Shown here one piece after another: positions 44,775 through 55,949 of a stretch of DNA of 64,000 nt; position 1 is the first letter of the stretch, and each line of letters begins with the position of its first letter. Source of the stretch: Heliopora coerulea. Lineage: Eukaryota > Cnidaria > Anthozoa > Scleralcyonacea > Helioporidae. The stretch spans positions 1,648,501 to 1,712,500 of the forward strand of contig JASJOG010000019.1 in NCBI GenBank assembly GCA_030142905.1. Reading direction: 5' to 3'. The notes beneath the pieces are model-generated. The model was not told the origin of the DNA, searched no databases, and saw only the letters and a program-made list of their open reading frames with translations. Both the position numbers and the translations under genes were made by a program.

Positions 44775-45087
44775 GAGTGGCGGACACTTCAGGAAATATT
44801 GGGGGGACGGGTACCGAAGGCATGAGCCTACTAGGGGGATCAAGGGGCATGCTCCATTAATTCATCACATTTAATTTGTGATATTAGAAATTTAGAATAC
44901 TGTTTCTTGTTTGTTTTTAAACAATGCCATTTTGTTCTATTATGTCGATTGTTTGTTGTTTTCATTGTGCTTCCTTTTCTTAAAATAAAAACCTCCTTGT
45001 GCTTCCATTTTTCAAAATGAAAGCTTTGGCTGAAATTATTGAGGGGGTGATTGCCCCCCTTGCTCCCCCCCCTAGTGTCCACCACTG
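44775..45087. mobile_element. hAT-type miniature element (313 bp)
   Basis: Ends GAGTGGCGGACACT and AGTGTCCACCACTG are inverted repeats with two mismatches; the first base was presumably C. Perfect 8-bp target duplication ATAGCTAA at 44,767-44,774 and 45,088-45,095. Subterminal G/C runs, no ORF of its own; CAGTGGCGGA-type ends are common in hAT elements. Confidence 0.88.
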
Positions 45088-45606
45088 ATAGCTAATGCAC
45101 CAAAATTTCATGCTATTACTTTGTAATAGCATGTTTGCCAAAATTCCACTAGTACTGCCTCCAATGACGTCAAAGCAGGTCTTATTAGTCCTAATACTAC
45201 CTGGTTTGACATCACTAGAGGTAGTTTTAGTACAAATGAATTTTAATGAGGTAAATTAGTTATTAATGCAACCTGGAAAAACAAAAGAAATTGAGGCAAA
45301 CATGCTATTGCTGGATGTATCAAAATGCATGTAAACAAGCAAACCATATATACAATATGTAGATAAGAAAATTTTATATTAATTCATGAGTCACAACAGC
45401 ATAGCAAAGCAAGATGTCTTTCCTTTTTATTGAGCAACTTTCCTTAATTCCTCAGCTAGTTTAACTCCTTAGCAACTCTGAATAACCTTTACCATGTCAT
45501 GTTTCTTTAAGCTTTTCTGAATCTGGAAATAAAGCTACCATCCTTTTCAAAACTTCTTGTTAGAAGAAAGACAGTTACAAATTTCAAAAACACAAGAATA
45601 CTTTCT
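45088..45606. other. Flank with a diverged direct repeat
   Basis: 45,318-45,410 resembles 44,519-44,610 (TATTAATTCA.GAGTCACAACAGCAT). No gene recognised. Confidence 0.45.
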
Positions 45607-45989
45607 AAAGACATGGTTTGGCAAGACACGTGCCTTCTTCAGTTTACAGGATGATGTTTGTAAGGCTTTAAATAGGAATTGCAGAATGGATAAGTTAACT
45701 AATTACAGTGACAATATGCTATGATAATTAATTACAATGACAATATGTTGTGTGATGACTAAAAGAGGCAGTATCAAATGATAAGTATGAACAGAGGAAA
45801 GTGTTTGTTTGACTCCCACCTCTTTTTGTCATCGCACAACATATGGTCATTGTAATTAACAATCTTAGCATATCATCACAGTAATAAGTTAATTTATTCA
45901 TTCTGTAATTACTATTTAAAGCCCTACAAACATCACTATGTAAACTGAAGGTGGCATACAGTAAGTCTTGCCAAAACATGTTTTTAAAA
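45607..45989. mobile_element. Inverted repeat element, about 165-bp arms
   Basis: GACATGGTTTGGCAAGAC at the left pairs imperfectly with GTCTTGCCAAAACATGTTTT at the right. The arms (about 45,607-45,770 and 45,815-45,989) stay alignable through the CTTCAGTTTACA, GATGTTTGTA.GGCTTTAAAT and GACAATATGTTGTG blocks. More diverged than the palindrome at 22.7 kb, hence older. The text around CAAGACACGTGCCTTCTTCAG recalls Penelope-like element ends. Confidence 0.7.
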
Positions 45990-46159
45990 AGTATTCTCAT
46001 GTTTCTGTAATTGATTACTACCCTTTCCCATGGCAGTTACAGGTCCTTTACATTTGTTTAAGTGTCTGGTGATCTAAGGAGCAAAAATCATTGAGAAAGT
46101 TCCAGAGTTTTCAGAAAAACATGTCACTAAAAAGGTCAACAGTAAAACCTAAATCTTAC

Positions 46160-46392
46160 ATCTTCAGTCCTCACTAAACATACTTGATACTTTGTCACAG
46201 AGATTGTTCCATCAATAAATGAGTGGGCTGCAATTCTTGCTGTACCTTTCACCAGCAAACTATTCATAAAATCGTTCTCATATTTTAGGCAAAGGTTCCA
46301 TGATATAAAATTTACCATTGCAAGCCCAGTCCAAGGATGCACTACAGTTCTTACTCTAAAGATGCTCTCCTTACCCCAACTTTTAAATGCTT
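46160..46392 (-). CDS. Candidate internal exon (77 codons)
   Basis: 233 bases between an acceptor (TTCCATTGCCACAG) and a GTAAGA donor. After two bases they read AFKSWGKESIFRVRTVVHPW, TGLAMVNFISWNLCLKYEND, FMNSLLVKGTARIAAHSFID, GTISVTKYQVCLVRTED. The frame is uninterrupted and has a mixed hydrophobic and charged pattern typical of a beta-rich folded domain. Read past the donor it stops after five codons, in line with an exon boundary. Family not recognised; partner exons not found. Confidence 0.5.
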
Positions 46393-46877
46393 CTGTGGCA
46401 ATGGAACTTCATTTTTTATCTTTTGGTAATTTTGATGCCATCATGAGTACAGTATTGATAAAATCTTTCAATGTTAGGGAAAGAAAACAAGCTGAAAAAA
46501 ACTCATTTGGTCAAAAAAAAAAAAGAGAAAAAAGAAAAAATCAACTCAAATAGGTGTGTCATACTGTTGGCTTATTATGGTTTCATTAGTGTTGATTGAG
46601 ACATTGACATTTCTTTTGATAGTTAGATGACCCAGAGAAGGTGCAAACAACACAACAGGAAAGCAATTAAACAACATAGAGTAGACAGACAAGTTGTTTC
46701 TTCTCACACATGATATGACCAATTGTGTTGATTTCATGCCTCTCAGTGAAAGGCTGGCATATGTTCAGGAGAGAGGGGTACCTGTATCCTGCTCTGGTTC
46801 AGTTAAGCAAGTGGAGTGGGTCCCCTGGCACATTTTTGGCTGCTGACCCCTTGCCACAAATATGTTTTTATTGCCAG

Positions 46878-46985
46878 ATATATTAACTCATTAAGGCTGG
46901 GGTTTGTCCCTTTGACAAGTAAAATTATTTGGTGTTAGCCAGTATACAATATTAAAGTGCCCTGTTGCTCCTTCATGGGTTAATA
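46878..46985 (-). repeat. Dispersed short repeat, inverted copy
   Basis: On the minus strand it reads TACTGGCTAACACCAAATAA and TTTTACTTGTCAAAGGG, matching the copies at 13,405 and 19,476, with an ATTAACTCATTAAGG-type edge. Confidence 0.5.
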
Positions 46986-48430
46986 TGCCACTAATATGGC
47001 CATTTGTTGTGTGTTGTTTTGTGGTATTGCATGACTTGAAAGCTAACCATTATGGTCATAGTTTCAAGATGTCACAATAATTAAGTGGCAATGTACAGTT
47101 CCCCTCAGAGTGTTTCCATGTGACAAAGGTTGTCACTGGACATACATGATCAAGTCTATGCAGGGCTGTATAGGAGCAGGTTGGGCAGGTGTGGCTGATG
47201 CTAGAACATAGTTTGACATAGCAAAAAAAATTTCAAGGCATGAGTCCTGTGCCTTTCAGGTTACTATATAAATTACTGGTTAGTTAACATACTTTGATAT
47301 CTAAGAGGAAGTGCAAAAAAACTGGAAGGTGATAAGTATAGGTAATAGTGTAAGATATGATTACATTAATAGATGTATTAAATGTTGGTATGTCAAGTTG
47401 ATTGTATATTGAAAGATATTTCATTTCCCTTTACTAGGAAAACCAGATGTTGAATTTTTTTAGTTAACCAAGAAGTAAAGATGGACTAATGTAAGGTATT
47501 GAAAACTACTTACATTTACATTTAAAGATTTTAGAAGATGTTGATGAGACACATCTTTTCTCAGTCACCCTTTTTTCAGTTTAAGTGTAAACTTTTTCTG
47601 AAAAAATTTCAAAGTTGCCTCTCTAGACAACGTATCACAAATAGATTTTGATTGGATGGAATTCCTTGTTTAATGTTTTAACACCCAGGTCTCATGCCTG
47701 TGATGAGTACAATCATAAGCTAGTAGCCAGAGTAAATATCAACGTGTACCCTTGCCCTTTAATCCATTAATGGATTATTCATATAAAAATAATCAATGTT
47801 GGAACTGAGTCACAATAATTTGAGACTTGAGTTGAACTAAATCTTTTGGTCATCAAGTATGGAGTTAAGTTGACTGAAGTCATTCACTGAGCTGAAATTA
47901 AGTTGAGTCAATATTTAAACTTGCATCAGGTAGCATCCATACTTTAAGATAAACTAAGTCAGCTGGAGTCCTTCCTTCAGGCATGGCAACTCAACTATGT
48001 CTTTGTTATCCAGACAAATTATTTGTCTTTCCTTGAACAATTTTATTCAAGTTACTTGCAAGATGCACCACATTCTAGCTGATTTGAGTTGTACTGTATG
48101 GTTGCTGATTGGCAATATGGTTGCCAAGCCTTTTTTTCATGACTTCTCTTCAAATGGACCATTTTGAGTCATTCCATTTTGAATGAGATGCATTTACTTG
48201 CACTACTCACATATTACGATAAGTGGACATGATAAAGCTATTGATAAAACACTGAGATAAAAGTCTTGTAGAAACTGGAAATGTACCGTAACCCTGTCAG
48301 GGCAAGATATGTGCATTCTATTTTATCCTTAATTTTACATGCACAGTAATAGAATACTTGGTACTGCATTATGTTAGAATAATGAAGGGATAAAATACTA
48401 ATACTGTGTGATTTGGAGTGATCAGTTATG
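46986..48430. other. No gene recognised
   Basis: AT-rich, no ORF over 60 codons and no repeats that I could align to others in the window. Confidence 0.6.
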
Positions 48431-48436
48431 TATTTC

Positions 48437-48965
48437 AGAATCATCCTCGGGGTATTATGAAACAAAAACTTCACAATTAACCTACACTGCCAAAGGCAAC
48501 TGAAAAAGTTGAACTCGAGTGGGATTTGAGCTGGCACCTTTGGGACGCCGGTCTGCCACTCTACCTGTTGAGCTATCAAGTCCACAGGGATTGGAGGCAA
48601 ATTTTTATCCAATTTAAGTGCACAAGATATTCTCACAACAACTTAACACTATCCATGAGGATGCATGTGCAGTGTTTCAATTCTATTTCAGAATCATCCT
48701 CAGGGTATTATGAAATGATAACATCACAATTAACCTACACTGCCAGATTTAACTGAAAAAGTTGACTCAAGTGGGATTTGAACTCACACCTTCAGGATAC
48801 TGGTCTGCCACTCTACCTATTGAGCTATTGAGTCCACAGGGAGTTCAAATCACGAGTTCAAATCCAAGTTCAAATAGCACCAAATGCAAGATGCAAGTTC
48901 AAATCCCACTGGGGTCAACTTTTTCAGTTGATTTCAGCAGTGTAGGTTAATTGTGAAGATTTTGT
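48437..48965. mobile_element. Cluster of three copies of a tRNA-derived SINE
   Basis: Copy 1 (about 48,437-48,600) and copy 2 (about 48,690-48,850) share TCAGAATCATCCTC, CACAATTAACCTACACTGCC and a tRNA-like head on the minus strand (B-box-like GAGTTCAAATCCCA, A-box-like ATAGCTCAA.AGGTAGAG). Copy 3 (about 48,885-48,965) is a partial inverted copy. Confidence 0.65.
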
Positions 48966-49589
48966 TTTAGTTATGTATATTCAGCACCTTTTACTGACCA
49001 CACAACCTGTCAATTTAAGCATTCTAATACTTGCAGTGAGTACCCTTTGTCTTGATGACTGCTTCACTTTGTCCAGACTTGAAGTGGACAAAGTTCTTTG
49101 GCATGTCTTCAGCATGTTCACATTTATGGGAGTGCTTCACCTCAATTTTTTATTAGTTAGAATGAAATAGAGTTTCCATGGCAGCCAAAGTAAATATCAA
49201 AAAATGACTTGGAGAGGCATAGTTTGATATTTAACCTTTTGCCTGGGAAATTGTTATTAAATTCATTCAGTTGTATGTGAGATATTGTGGTGGGGCATTT
49301 TTAGTCAGCGAAATAAAACTTTTAATGGACAGTGGTTTATTTGGTCTCATATTACAATCTAGGCATTTAAATTGGGTAAAATATCATTTCTACTTTCAGC
49401 AGACAGTCCATACTTTTCAGGCTTTTCATATTTTGGTGCTAAAAACTATTAATTATGGATGGTCAAAGTCTAGTCAATTTTAATGCCAACTAAAGGTGAA
49501 GCACCCCTTTAAGAACTGCAAAAAGCTAGTCTTCATTTGAGGATTGGGGTCAGGCATGGTAAAGTTATGTTTACAGCCCCCGCTATAGG

Positions 49590-49997
49590 TTTTCCATTTG
49601 AGATCTGGGGACTGTGTAGGCTAATCAACATCCGTCAACTAACTACTCAACTAGTTCAGTGTACTTTTTCCATTGACTTTGTTGTATGTCTTTGGTCATT
49701 GTCCTGCTGAAATAGGATTCGATGTTTACACCTAACTGCACAAATGATGGCCACATGTGGTTTATTAAAATTTGCTCATACATATTCTGATGCGAAAAAG
49801 ATATGTGGTAGATATGATGGACACTTATGACAGTCAAACACCACTGAACCTGGACTTTCCCCACACCTTGCTTAACAGTGGGTGTCAGGCATTCAGCATT
49901 GAATTCCTCCCGTGGGCATATTTAAACGTATGTCTTGCCACATTCTCCAAATATTTTAAATGGAGACTCATTCATCCAAAGGACTTTCTCCGACTGT
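49590..49997 (-). pseudogene. Tc1/mariner transposase fragment
   Basis: Minus-strand frames read KVLWMNESPFKIFGECGK (family: W.DES.F.IFG..GK), then PTVKQGVGKVQVQWC, NMYEQILINHMWPSF, then in another frame FQQDNDQRHTTKS, and finally PTQSPDLKWK. These are successive landmarks of the DDE catalytic domain of Tc1-like transposases. The first acidic residue is N here, the final E of the SPDLNPIE motif is lost, and there are frameshifts, so it is dead. Terminal repeats were not found. Confidence 0.85.
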
Positions 49998-50149
49998 TTT
50001 TTAGTTCAGTTCTTATGTGCATTTGTTGTGCTGTCTAAATAAAAGAATTAAAGGGGTGATATTTTGGATTTTCACATTTTCGTCTCTATTTTTCAATAAT
50101 AGCATTATCATGTCCATTATGAACAACAGCATTATACTTACATAAGAGA

Positions 50150-50300
50150 GATGAAAGATCGTCAAGCTCTATACTCAGAAAATGATTTCTGAGCTCCAGA
50201 CGGGATCGAACCCGCAACCTTCTGATGACCGGTGAGACGCTCTAACCATTGAGCTACCAAGACTCTGATGGCGAGCTAGGTGCAAGTTCGACATATATGT
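50150..50300 (-). mobile_element. tRNA-derived SINE
   Basis: The minus strand carries a tRNA-like head (50,193-50,263) with A box TAGCTCAATGGTTAG and B box GGGTTCGATCCC. A body with the hairpin CTCAGAAATCATTTTCTGAG follows. The acceptor stem does not pair properly, which argues against a functional tRNA. Body fragments also occur at 13,118-13,185. Confidence 0.75.
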
Positions 50301-50763
50301 GTGACTTAAGCGGAAGACACTATACATTAAGGTCTTATATCAACGATGAAGGTCTTCTGGAGGATGTTTTACCGTAATAAAAATTCTCGACTCTTAAAGA
50401 ATGCAAATCGACACTTAAATGATTAAATAAACCACTGAATACAACAAAAATCCTTTTAGGGACAGAGCATCCGAGTAACAGAATTCTTTTTCAGAATTAC
50501 CCTATTTCCCAACACTTGAAATTCGAAGAATACCTTTTATAATTGAGTACAAATTGTCGTTAACAATAATCATCAAGAACTATAAATTATGTCTTGTAGT
50601 ACAGTATTTCATTGTATAAGTTTTTTTTTCTCATTTTATTTATATAGGTTTTCAACTATAATTCCTGGCAAACTGGAATTTTTTCACCCAAATCAACTGT
50701 CTTATTGGGAGAAACTAAGTTGAATTTTTGACACAGGTGGGTTTAACGTTGTATACCAATTTA

Positions 50764-51474
50764 TAGGGGTGCACCGGATATTGTATCCGGCCGGATTATC
50801 CGGCCGGATAGTAGGGTAATGGGACTATCCGGTATCCGGCCGGATACCGGATAATTTGCTTTTCTGAAGACAATTGTCAATTTGTGTTACTTGTATCATA
50901 CTAACAACAAACATTAATGGAAGAAACAATGTAAACTCGTGTTCTGTTCTAACGTTATTTTTTAACAAATAAACAGAAGATAATCGTCTGTTACTTGATA
51001 ACAATCTCAATAAGTGACACATTTTGATGCGCATAACAACCATTATACACAAAGTTGTTTGTAGTCCCACTCTAGTTTGTTATATAGTGGCATTCTCAGA
51101 ATTTTCTTGCATTGTGATGAATGAAAAGGAGTTTCATCTTCATGTTCATCTTCAGTTCTGTTGCATTTTTCCGCCATTTGCAAGTTGCAACTCGTAACTT
51201 GTCTAATTAATGCTTGTAATAATTATAAACGCCAGTGAACAAGTAAAGTTTTAAAGTAATTACTTGCAAAAAAAGACAAATCATATTTGAACTTTAGTGT
51301 AAAGTTTTAATTTTTCTCCTCTCAATCCAAACCTAATTTGGGTAATAATTGATTGATTTGTGGCAAGTGCGAGCTTTTCATCCAAAATACCGGTATCCGG
51401 CCGGATTTTTTTCAATTATTCGGTAAATCCGGTATCCGGCCGGCTATAAAAAAACACTATCCGGTGCACCCCTA
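50764..51474. mobile_element. hAT-type non-autonomous element (711 bp)
   Basis: Perfect 17-bp terminal inverted repeats (TAGGGGTGCACCGGATA) and a perfect 8-bp target duplication CCAATTTA (50,756-50,763; 51,475-51,482). Subterminal regions hold many copies of the palindromic TATCCGGCCGGATA motif, a plausible transposase-binding array. The interior is AT-rich and encodes nothing recognisable. Confidence 0.95.
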
Positions 51475-51482
51475 CCAATTTA

Positions 51483-52343
51483 GCCCGAGATGAAATATTT
51501 TAAATCATGTGTTGGCAAAGTTTTTATCCCCCATCAATAGAAAACTAAACATCAAGACTAAATATTTCGATAATCAGTGACAGTATTGAGCCAAATTAAA
51601 ATATTTAGGCTGAGCCTATAACAGTATTTGGTTATGCAGTAATACCAAGCGTGAACAATACTGTTTCATTTAAATCTAGGTTAGGAACGACAGAAAACTT
51701 TTCACGTGTTTGGCGACATGTAATAAGGATTTTTTGAGTTGTCATTCCCGAAGTCAAAACTCTGTCGAGTCGTCCCAAGCACTTTAAAATTTGATTATTG
51801 GATTAAATGGATGCATGGTATTGTAAAAGATTGACCCATTCACCCCTGAATTTTTCAAAGAAATCATAAATCCGTCAGTCTTTTCAAAATCCTGTTGAAA
51901 GTCTATTGAAATCTGTTCATGCATCCAATTTGCATACGTTAAATCGCACCTCTATGCGTGGTTGGGGGTTAAGGCCATTTTAACAAGTTTGTAATAAGAT
52001 TGAAATCAATTTATCTGAAAATGTTGTTGCCACAACCCATGACGATTACTGTTTAACGAAAAGATAATACATTATTTTGAAGAATCCTGCGACAACATTT
52101 GCCCAACATAATTATACAAGAGGTGAACTAATAAGATTGATTTAACAGTGCATGTTTTTGTCTGATCTTTCAATTGTCTTACTAAATTTTTGAAATCTGT
52201 TTTAATTTTTAATAAGTATGTCTTGCAGGCTTGATGACAAGAACATGAATGATACACTTCAAAAGAATGCCTTACTGGACAAACTGCATGTCATTATCAT
52301 GTCAATACTTGATTTCACATAATACGCGTGAATACCTGGATTT
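51483..52343. other. No gene recognised
   Basis: AT-rich sequence with short chance ORFs. Confidence 0.6.
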
Positions 52344-52957
52344 CTTGTTAGGAATATCAAAGCCCAGCATATAATTTTGAATAAACCCATAATAATATAG
52401 ACATGAGTTGTTGGAAAGTATTTTTAAGTTAACTAACGTTTCGTTGCCAGTCTTGCAACATCTTCAGAGTAGGTGATAAATTTACAAGGTGTTCTCGACT
52501 ATATAATATTCTATTTACAATGACAGGAAGTAATTAACAGAAAGACTGGTGGTGAAAACCGGTGAATAATTAATTGTGCGATAAAGTGTATGCGTGAGTG
52601 AATCCAGGTGTGTATGTGTCAGAAAAAAAATTAAAAAAAAATTTAACAGTTACAACATACACACCTGGATTCACTGGATTCACACATACACACCTGGATT
52701 CACTCACGCATACACTTTATCGCACAATTAATTATTCACCGGTTTTCACCACCAGTCTTTCTGTTAATTACTTCCTGTCATTGTAAATGGAATATTATAT
52801 AGTCGAGAACACCTTGTAAATTTATCACCTACTCTGAAGATGTTGCAGGACTGGCAACGAAACGTTAGTTAAATTAAAAATACTTTCCAACAACTCATGT
52901 CTATATTATTATGGGTTTATTCAAAATTATATGCTGGGCTTTGATATTCCTAACAAG
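52344..52957. mobile_element. Large foldback (276-bp arms, 62-nt spacer)
   Basis: Arms 52,344-52,619 and 52,682-52,957 are reverse complements with only a few mismatches. Each arm contains TCTGAAGATGTTGCA.GACT and GGCAACGAAACGTTAG, a Penelope-like terminal signature, so the foldback is two such ends head to head. The spacer repeats part of the arm (ACACACCTGGATTCACTGG). The right arm edge encodes ICWALIFLTRLRFPPGS, similar to a motif in the foldback at 17.5 kb. Confidence 0.88.
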
Positions 52958-53506
52958 ACTACGCTTTCCGCCTGGTTCATCCATTGCCACTACCTGGATT
53001 TCATTATTTTCCTACCAAAAACTCATCGAGGCTCTGGTAATGTGGTTACAGGGCATTAAATGGCCATCGTTTCATTCAACAAGAAAAACTTGAAAAATAC
53101 GTTTAGTCAGTGCATCAGTGTTGAAAAGAATATCATTTGGTTGCCTTGACGTTTTTCAGCTTCTCAGGCAACCAATATATGAAGTCACTTCTGCTTTTCG
53201 AAGGTTTTTAATTGGTGATACAGCATGTTAGCTACTGTATTTCAGTAGCGGACTGACCATATGGAGCACTGGGAGTATTCCCGGTGAGCTGGTCGATGTG
53301 AGGGCTGCTGGTCCGTTTTTATAACCTTTTACATCCTTCAGATTAGTTAAAAATCACCTCTCAGAATCCAGGAAATAGCGTTTCTGAGACTCTAAATTTC
53401 AAAATTTTCCCGGGGATTATGCCTCCGGACCCCCCTAAACGTACCTCTCCTCTTCCCAAAATACTGATGGTGAACCGCTCCCGCAACACTTCCCAGTATA
53501 TGGTAA

Positions 53507-53800
53507 CAGGGCCGCCGAGAGGGGGGGCAGGGGGGCAACTTGTCCCGGGCCCCCAACTTGATGGGGGCCCCCTAAAACGTTTGAGCTTTACGTTTTTGGC
53601 GAAAGGAAGATTAAAGACAGTGACATAATGGACGGCAGTTGTGTTAGAGCAATAGTTACTGCCCTCAAAATGCAGGAAAACAGCGTTTCAGAGCGTTGGA
53701 GTCCCAAAAGGGGGACGGGGGCTTATTACATATATGACGTCATCAAGGGCCCCAAATAAATATTTTGTCCCGGGCCCCACAAAATCTCTCGGCGGCCCTG
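53507..53800. mobile_element. hAT-type miniature element (294 bp)
   Basis: Perfect 15-bp terminal inverted repeats (CAGGGCCGCCGAGAG) and a perfect 8-bp target duplication TATGGTAA (53,499-53,506; 53,801-53,808). GC-rich ends with GGGGGCCCC-type dyads; no transposase. Confidence 0.95.
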
Positions 53801-54243
53801 TATGGTAATATCCATGAAATACGGGATTTCTTCGTTTTGCCATAAGTTTCCGGTAATTCTAATATGCGTTGTGGTTAATGTTTTGGCTGCAATTACCCAA
53901 GTATAATTGCAAGTGTATGTCAGTGATAAAAGTGGGTATACGGCAGAAACGAAATCCAGTTGCGATCGTCTTTGGTTTAACTAGCATTTTATCCAAACGA
54001 TAATCATTGGTAGATCTTGATTTTACTTTGAGGTGGAATCGAACTGAGATTAAGACCCTAATCTTTTGGAAAGGATTTACGTTAGTTTGAAATGAAAACT
54101 TGTCCTGAGTAGAAGCCTGATAAGGAAGTTTTTCGACAAGTCTTGGCCTCTGGGAATGGACTGGGACACTTTGATAAGGGAGGATGGTCGGGTGGACCCC
54201 ACCCTAGATCTTCCTAGATAGTTCGAATACTTTAGCCAGCTCC

Positions 54244-54287
54244 GCAGACCGTCTAAACCTTGGTTCAGCAGAGTTTAGACGGTCTGC
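54244..54287. other. Perfect 15-bp hairpin
   Basis: Arms GCAGACCGTCTAAAC (54,244-54,258) and its complement (54,273-54,287), 14-nt loop, with imperfect pairing extending about 11 bp outward (TTAGCCAGCTCC against AGCGCAGGCTAG). It resembles a transcription terminator or a small element; no adjacent gene. Confidence 0.7.
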
Positions 54288-55118
54288 AGCGCAGGCTAGT
54301 GTACTCAAGCAGTGAAAAATTGGTATAACTTCATGTAATAATTTGTACTGTTGTAACCGTAGTTGTAAAAAGGTAGAAATTGGTCTTCGTGTGACTTTTC
54401 ATTTGTTGTTGATCTGTAGTGATCAGTATTTTTATTGGAGTCAGTTGAGTGTGGAGGACGTGTCCAGTTGATTAGCCTTATGTGGCAGTTATATTCTGGT
54501 GCAACAGAAAGTGATCGGTGTTACTTACGTTTACAAGAACCAAACATGTTGGGTGGAGAAATTTGTCGACTCGATCATCCGATATGAGAAGTAATCTATC
54601 GGATATCCAAGCTTTGTACAACGGACCCCATGTATATGACCAAATCGGTTGTTAACTTGCGTCAAGGTCTTCGGTCGCTTTTCAATAGGGATCTTTTTCA
54701 GTTACTTGTAACCATAGTCGGTCGAAGAATGGTGTGGAAACTCAAATAACTCCAAAGCAACTGGCGAAGAAATACAATGAAGCTTTGACTTACCTTGAAA
54801 GGGACCTCACCATTCAGACATGTTTTCTTTAATGGATATTTAACATTCAAATGGCGCCGTTGAGAGTGAACTCCAACGTTTCATTTAGTTGATTGATTAA
54901 TTATTCCAAATATCTATTATGTTGAGCATGTTGATTCTGCACAAAAACGAAAGTTTCCAGACCATTCTTTGAGTCACTGATGTCTGGGAATGGACATTCT
55001 GCTATCATATTGCTACGTTGGTATAGAAGCCGAAATATTCCTTCAATTGTGATTAGTACCTGAGAATTTATTACTTGCGCACGGGCGTTCTCATTTATTC
55101 ATTGTTATTAAGGCATCC

Positions 55119-55540
55119 TTTAGTTTGCACATTATACCTTCCGCTGTTCAGTACGAGAAAATATACAATTATCACCGCCAACTTCGAACTCAATACGAAA
55201 CTAAGTTTTATTGCAACACTCGTTTAAAATTTTTGCTGGAAAGTAACAGCATAGATACGCAAAGGCATTCAAAAGTGTCAATAGATGACCGATTCTGCTA
55301 CACATACTCTAATTCGGCAGCGGACTTGGCCTGTCTGTTGCAAGTCAGTTGAAGGTCACATGGAAACTTAACATGGATATTTCATACTGTTGACGAACTT
55401 TTAGTTCTCGGCACTTTGCTAACCTACATTATCTAATAGCTATCTGTACAGGAAGCTTTGGTGACATAATACTAACATATTCGAGGCTGACGTTTACGAA
55501 GGGATATTTCCTGGTAATGAGCGGCAAAAGGTTTAGTTCT
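55119..55540. mobile_element. Highly diverged copy of the array-family leader
   Basis: CGAGAAAATATACAATTATC followed by ACCGCCAACTTCGAACTCA resembles the 15.9- and 17.05-kb leaders (CCAGAAAATATACTATCATT then AACGGCAACTTCAAACTTA). Near 55,500 an inverted counterpart reads GGATATTTCCTGGTAATGAG then CGGCAAAAGG. It may be an old foldback of the same family. Confidence 0.5.
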
Positions 55541-55949
55541 CGCGCATCGTTTTGGCTTCGACATAGGTCCTTGGGGCCGTCTCGGCTTGTGCATACCTAA
55601 GTCAGGTTTGCAGTTTGGTGCCTTTCGTGTCTTTCTACTTGGGCATTTGTACTTTTGCATTTTATTCACTTGTGTGTAGGTACTTAGGAACTTATTATCT
55701 TGGGCTTCCTTTTTACACGCGCAAAGTTACGTCAGGTATGTTGCTGCTTATATTATGGTTTCTTAGTTGTCTTTCTGCTTGCGCATTTTACTTCCCTTTA
55801 GTATAGGCCGTTTGTAGTTGATTCCCTTCCACAAAGGTACTAAGGCATTTTCTCCACTTGCGCGTAGGTACCTTATGAACTTTTTGCTAACGTATTGACT
55901 CTTGTAGAAGATTAAATTTTCTATTTGAAATATTCGATTATTCCCAAAA

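Noticed and set aside
48238..48636. 132-codon minus ORF
   Set aside because: Much of it lies in SINE sequence (48,437-48,600) and the rest has no motif or splice context.
50193..50263. Possible functional tRNA gene on the minus strand
   Set aside because: A and B boxes are good, but the acceptor stem pairs mostly by wobble with a mismatch, and a SINE body follows directly.
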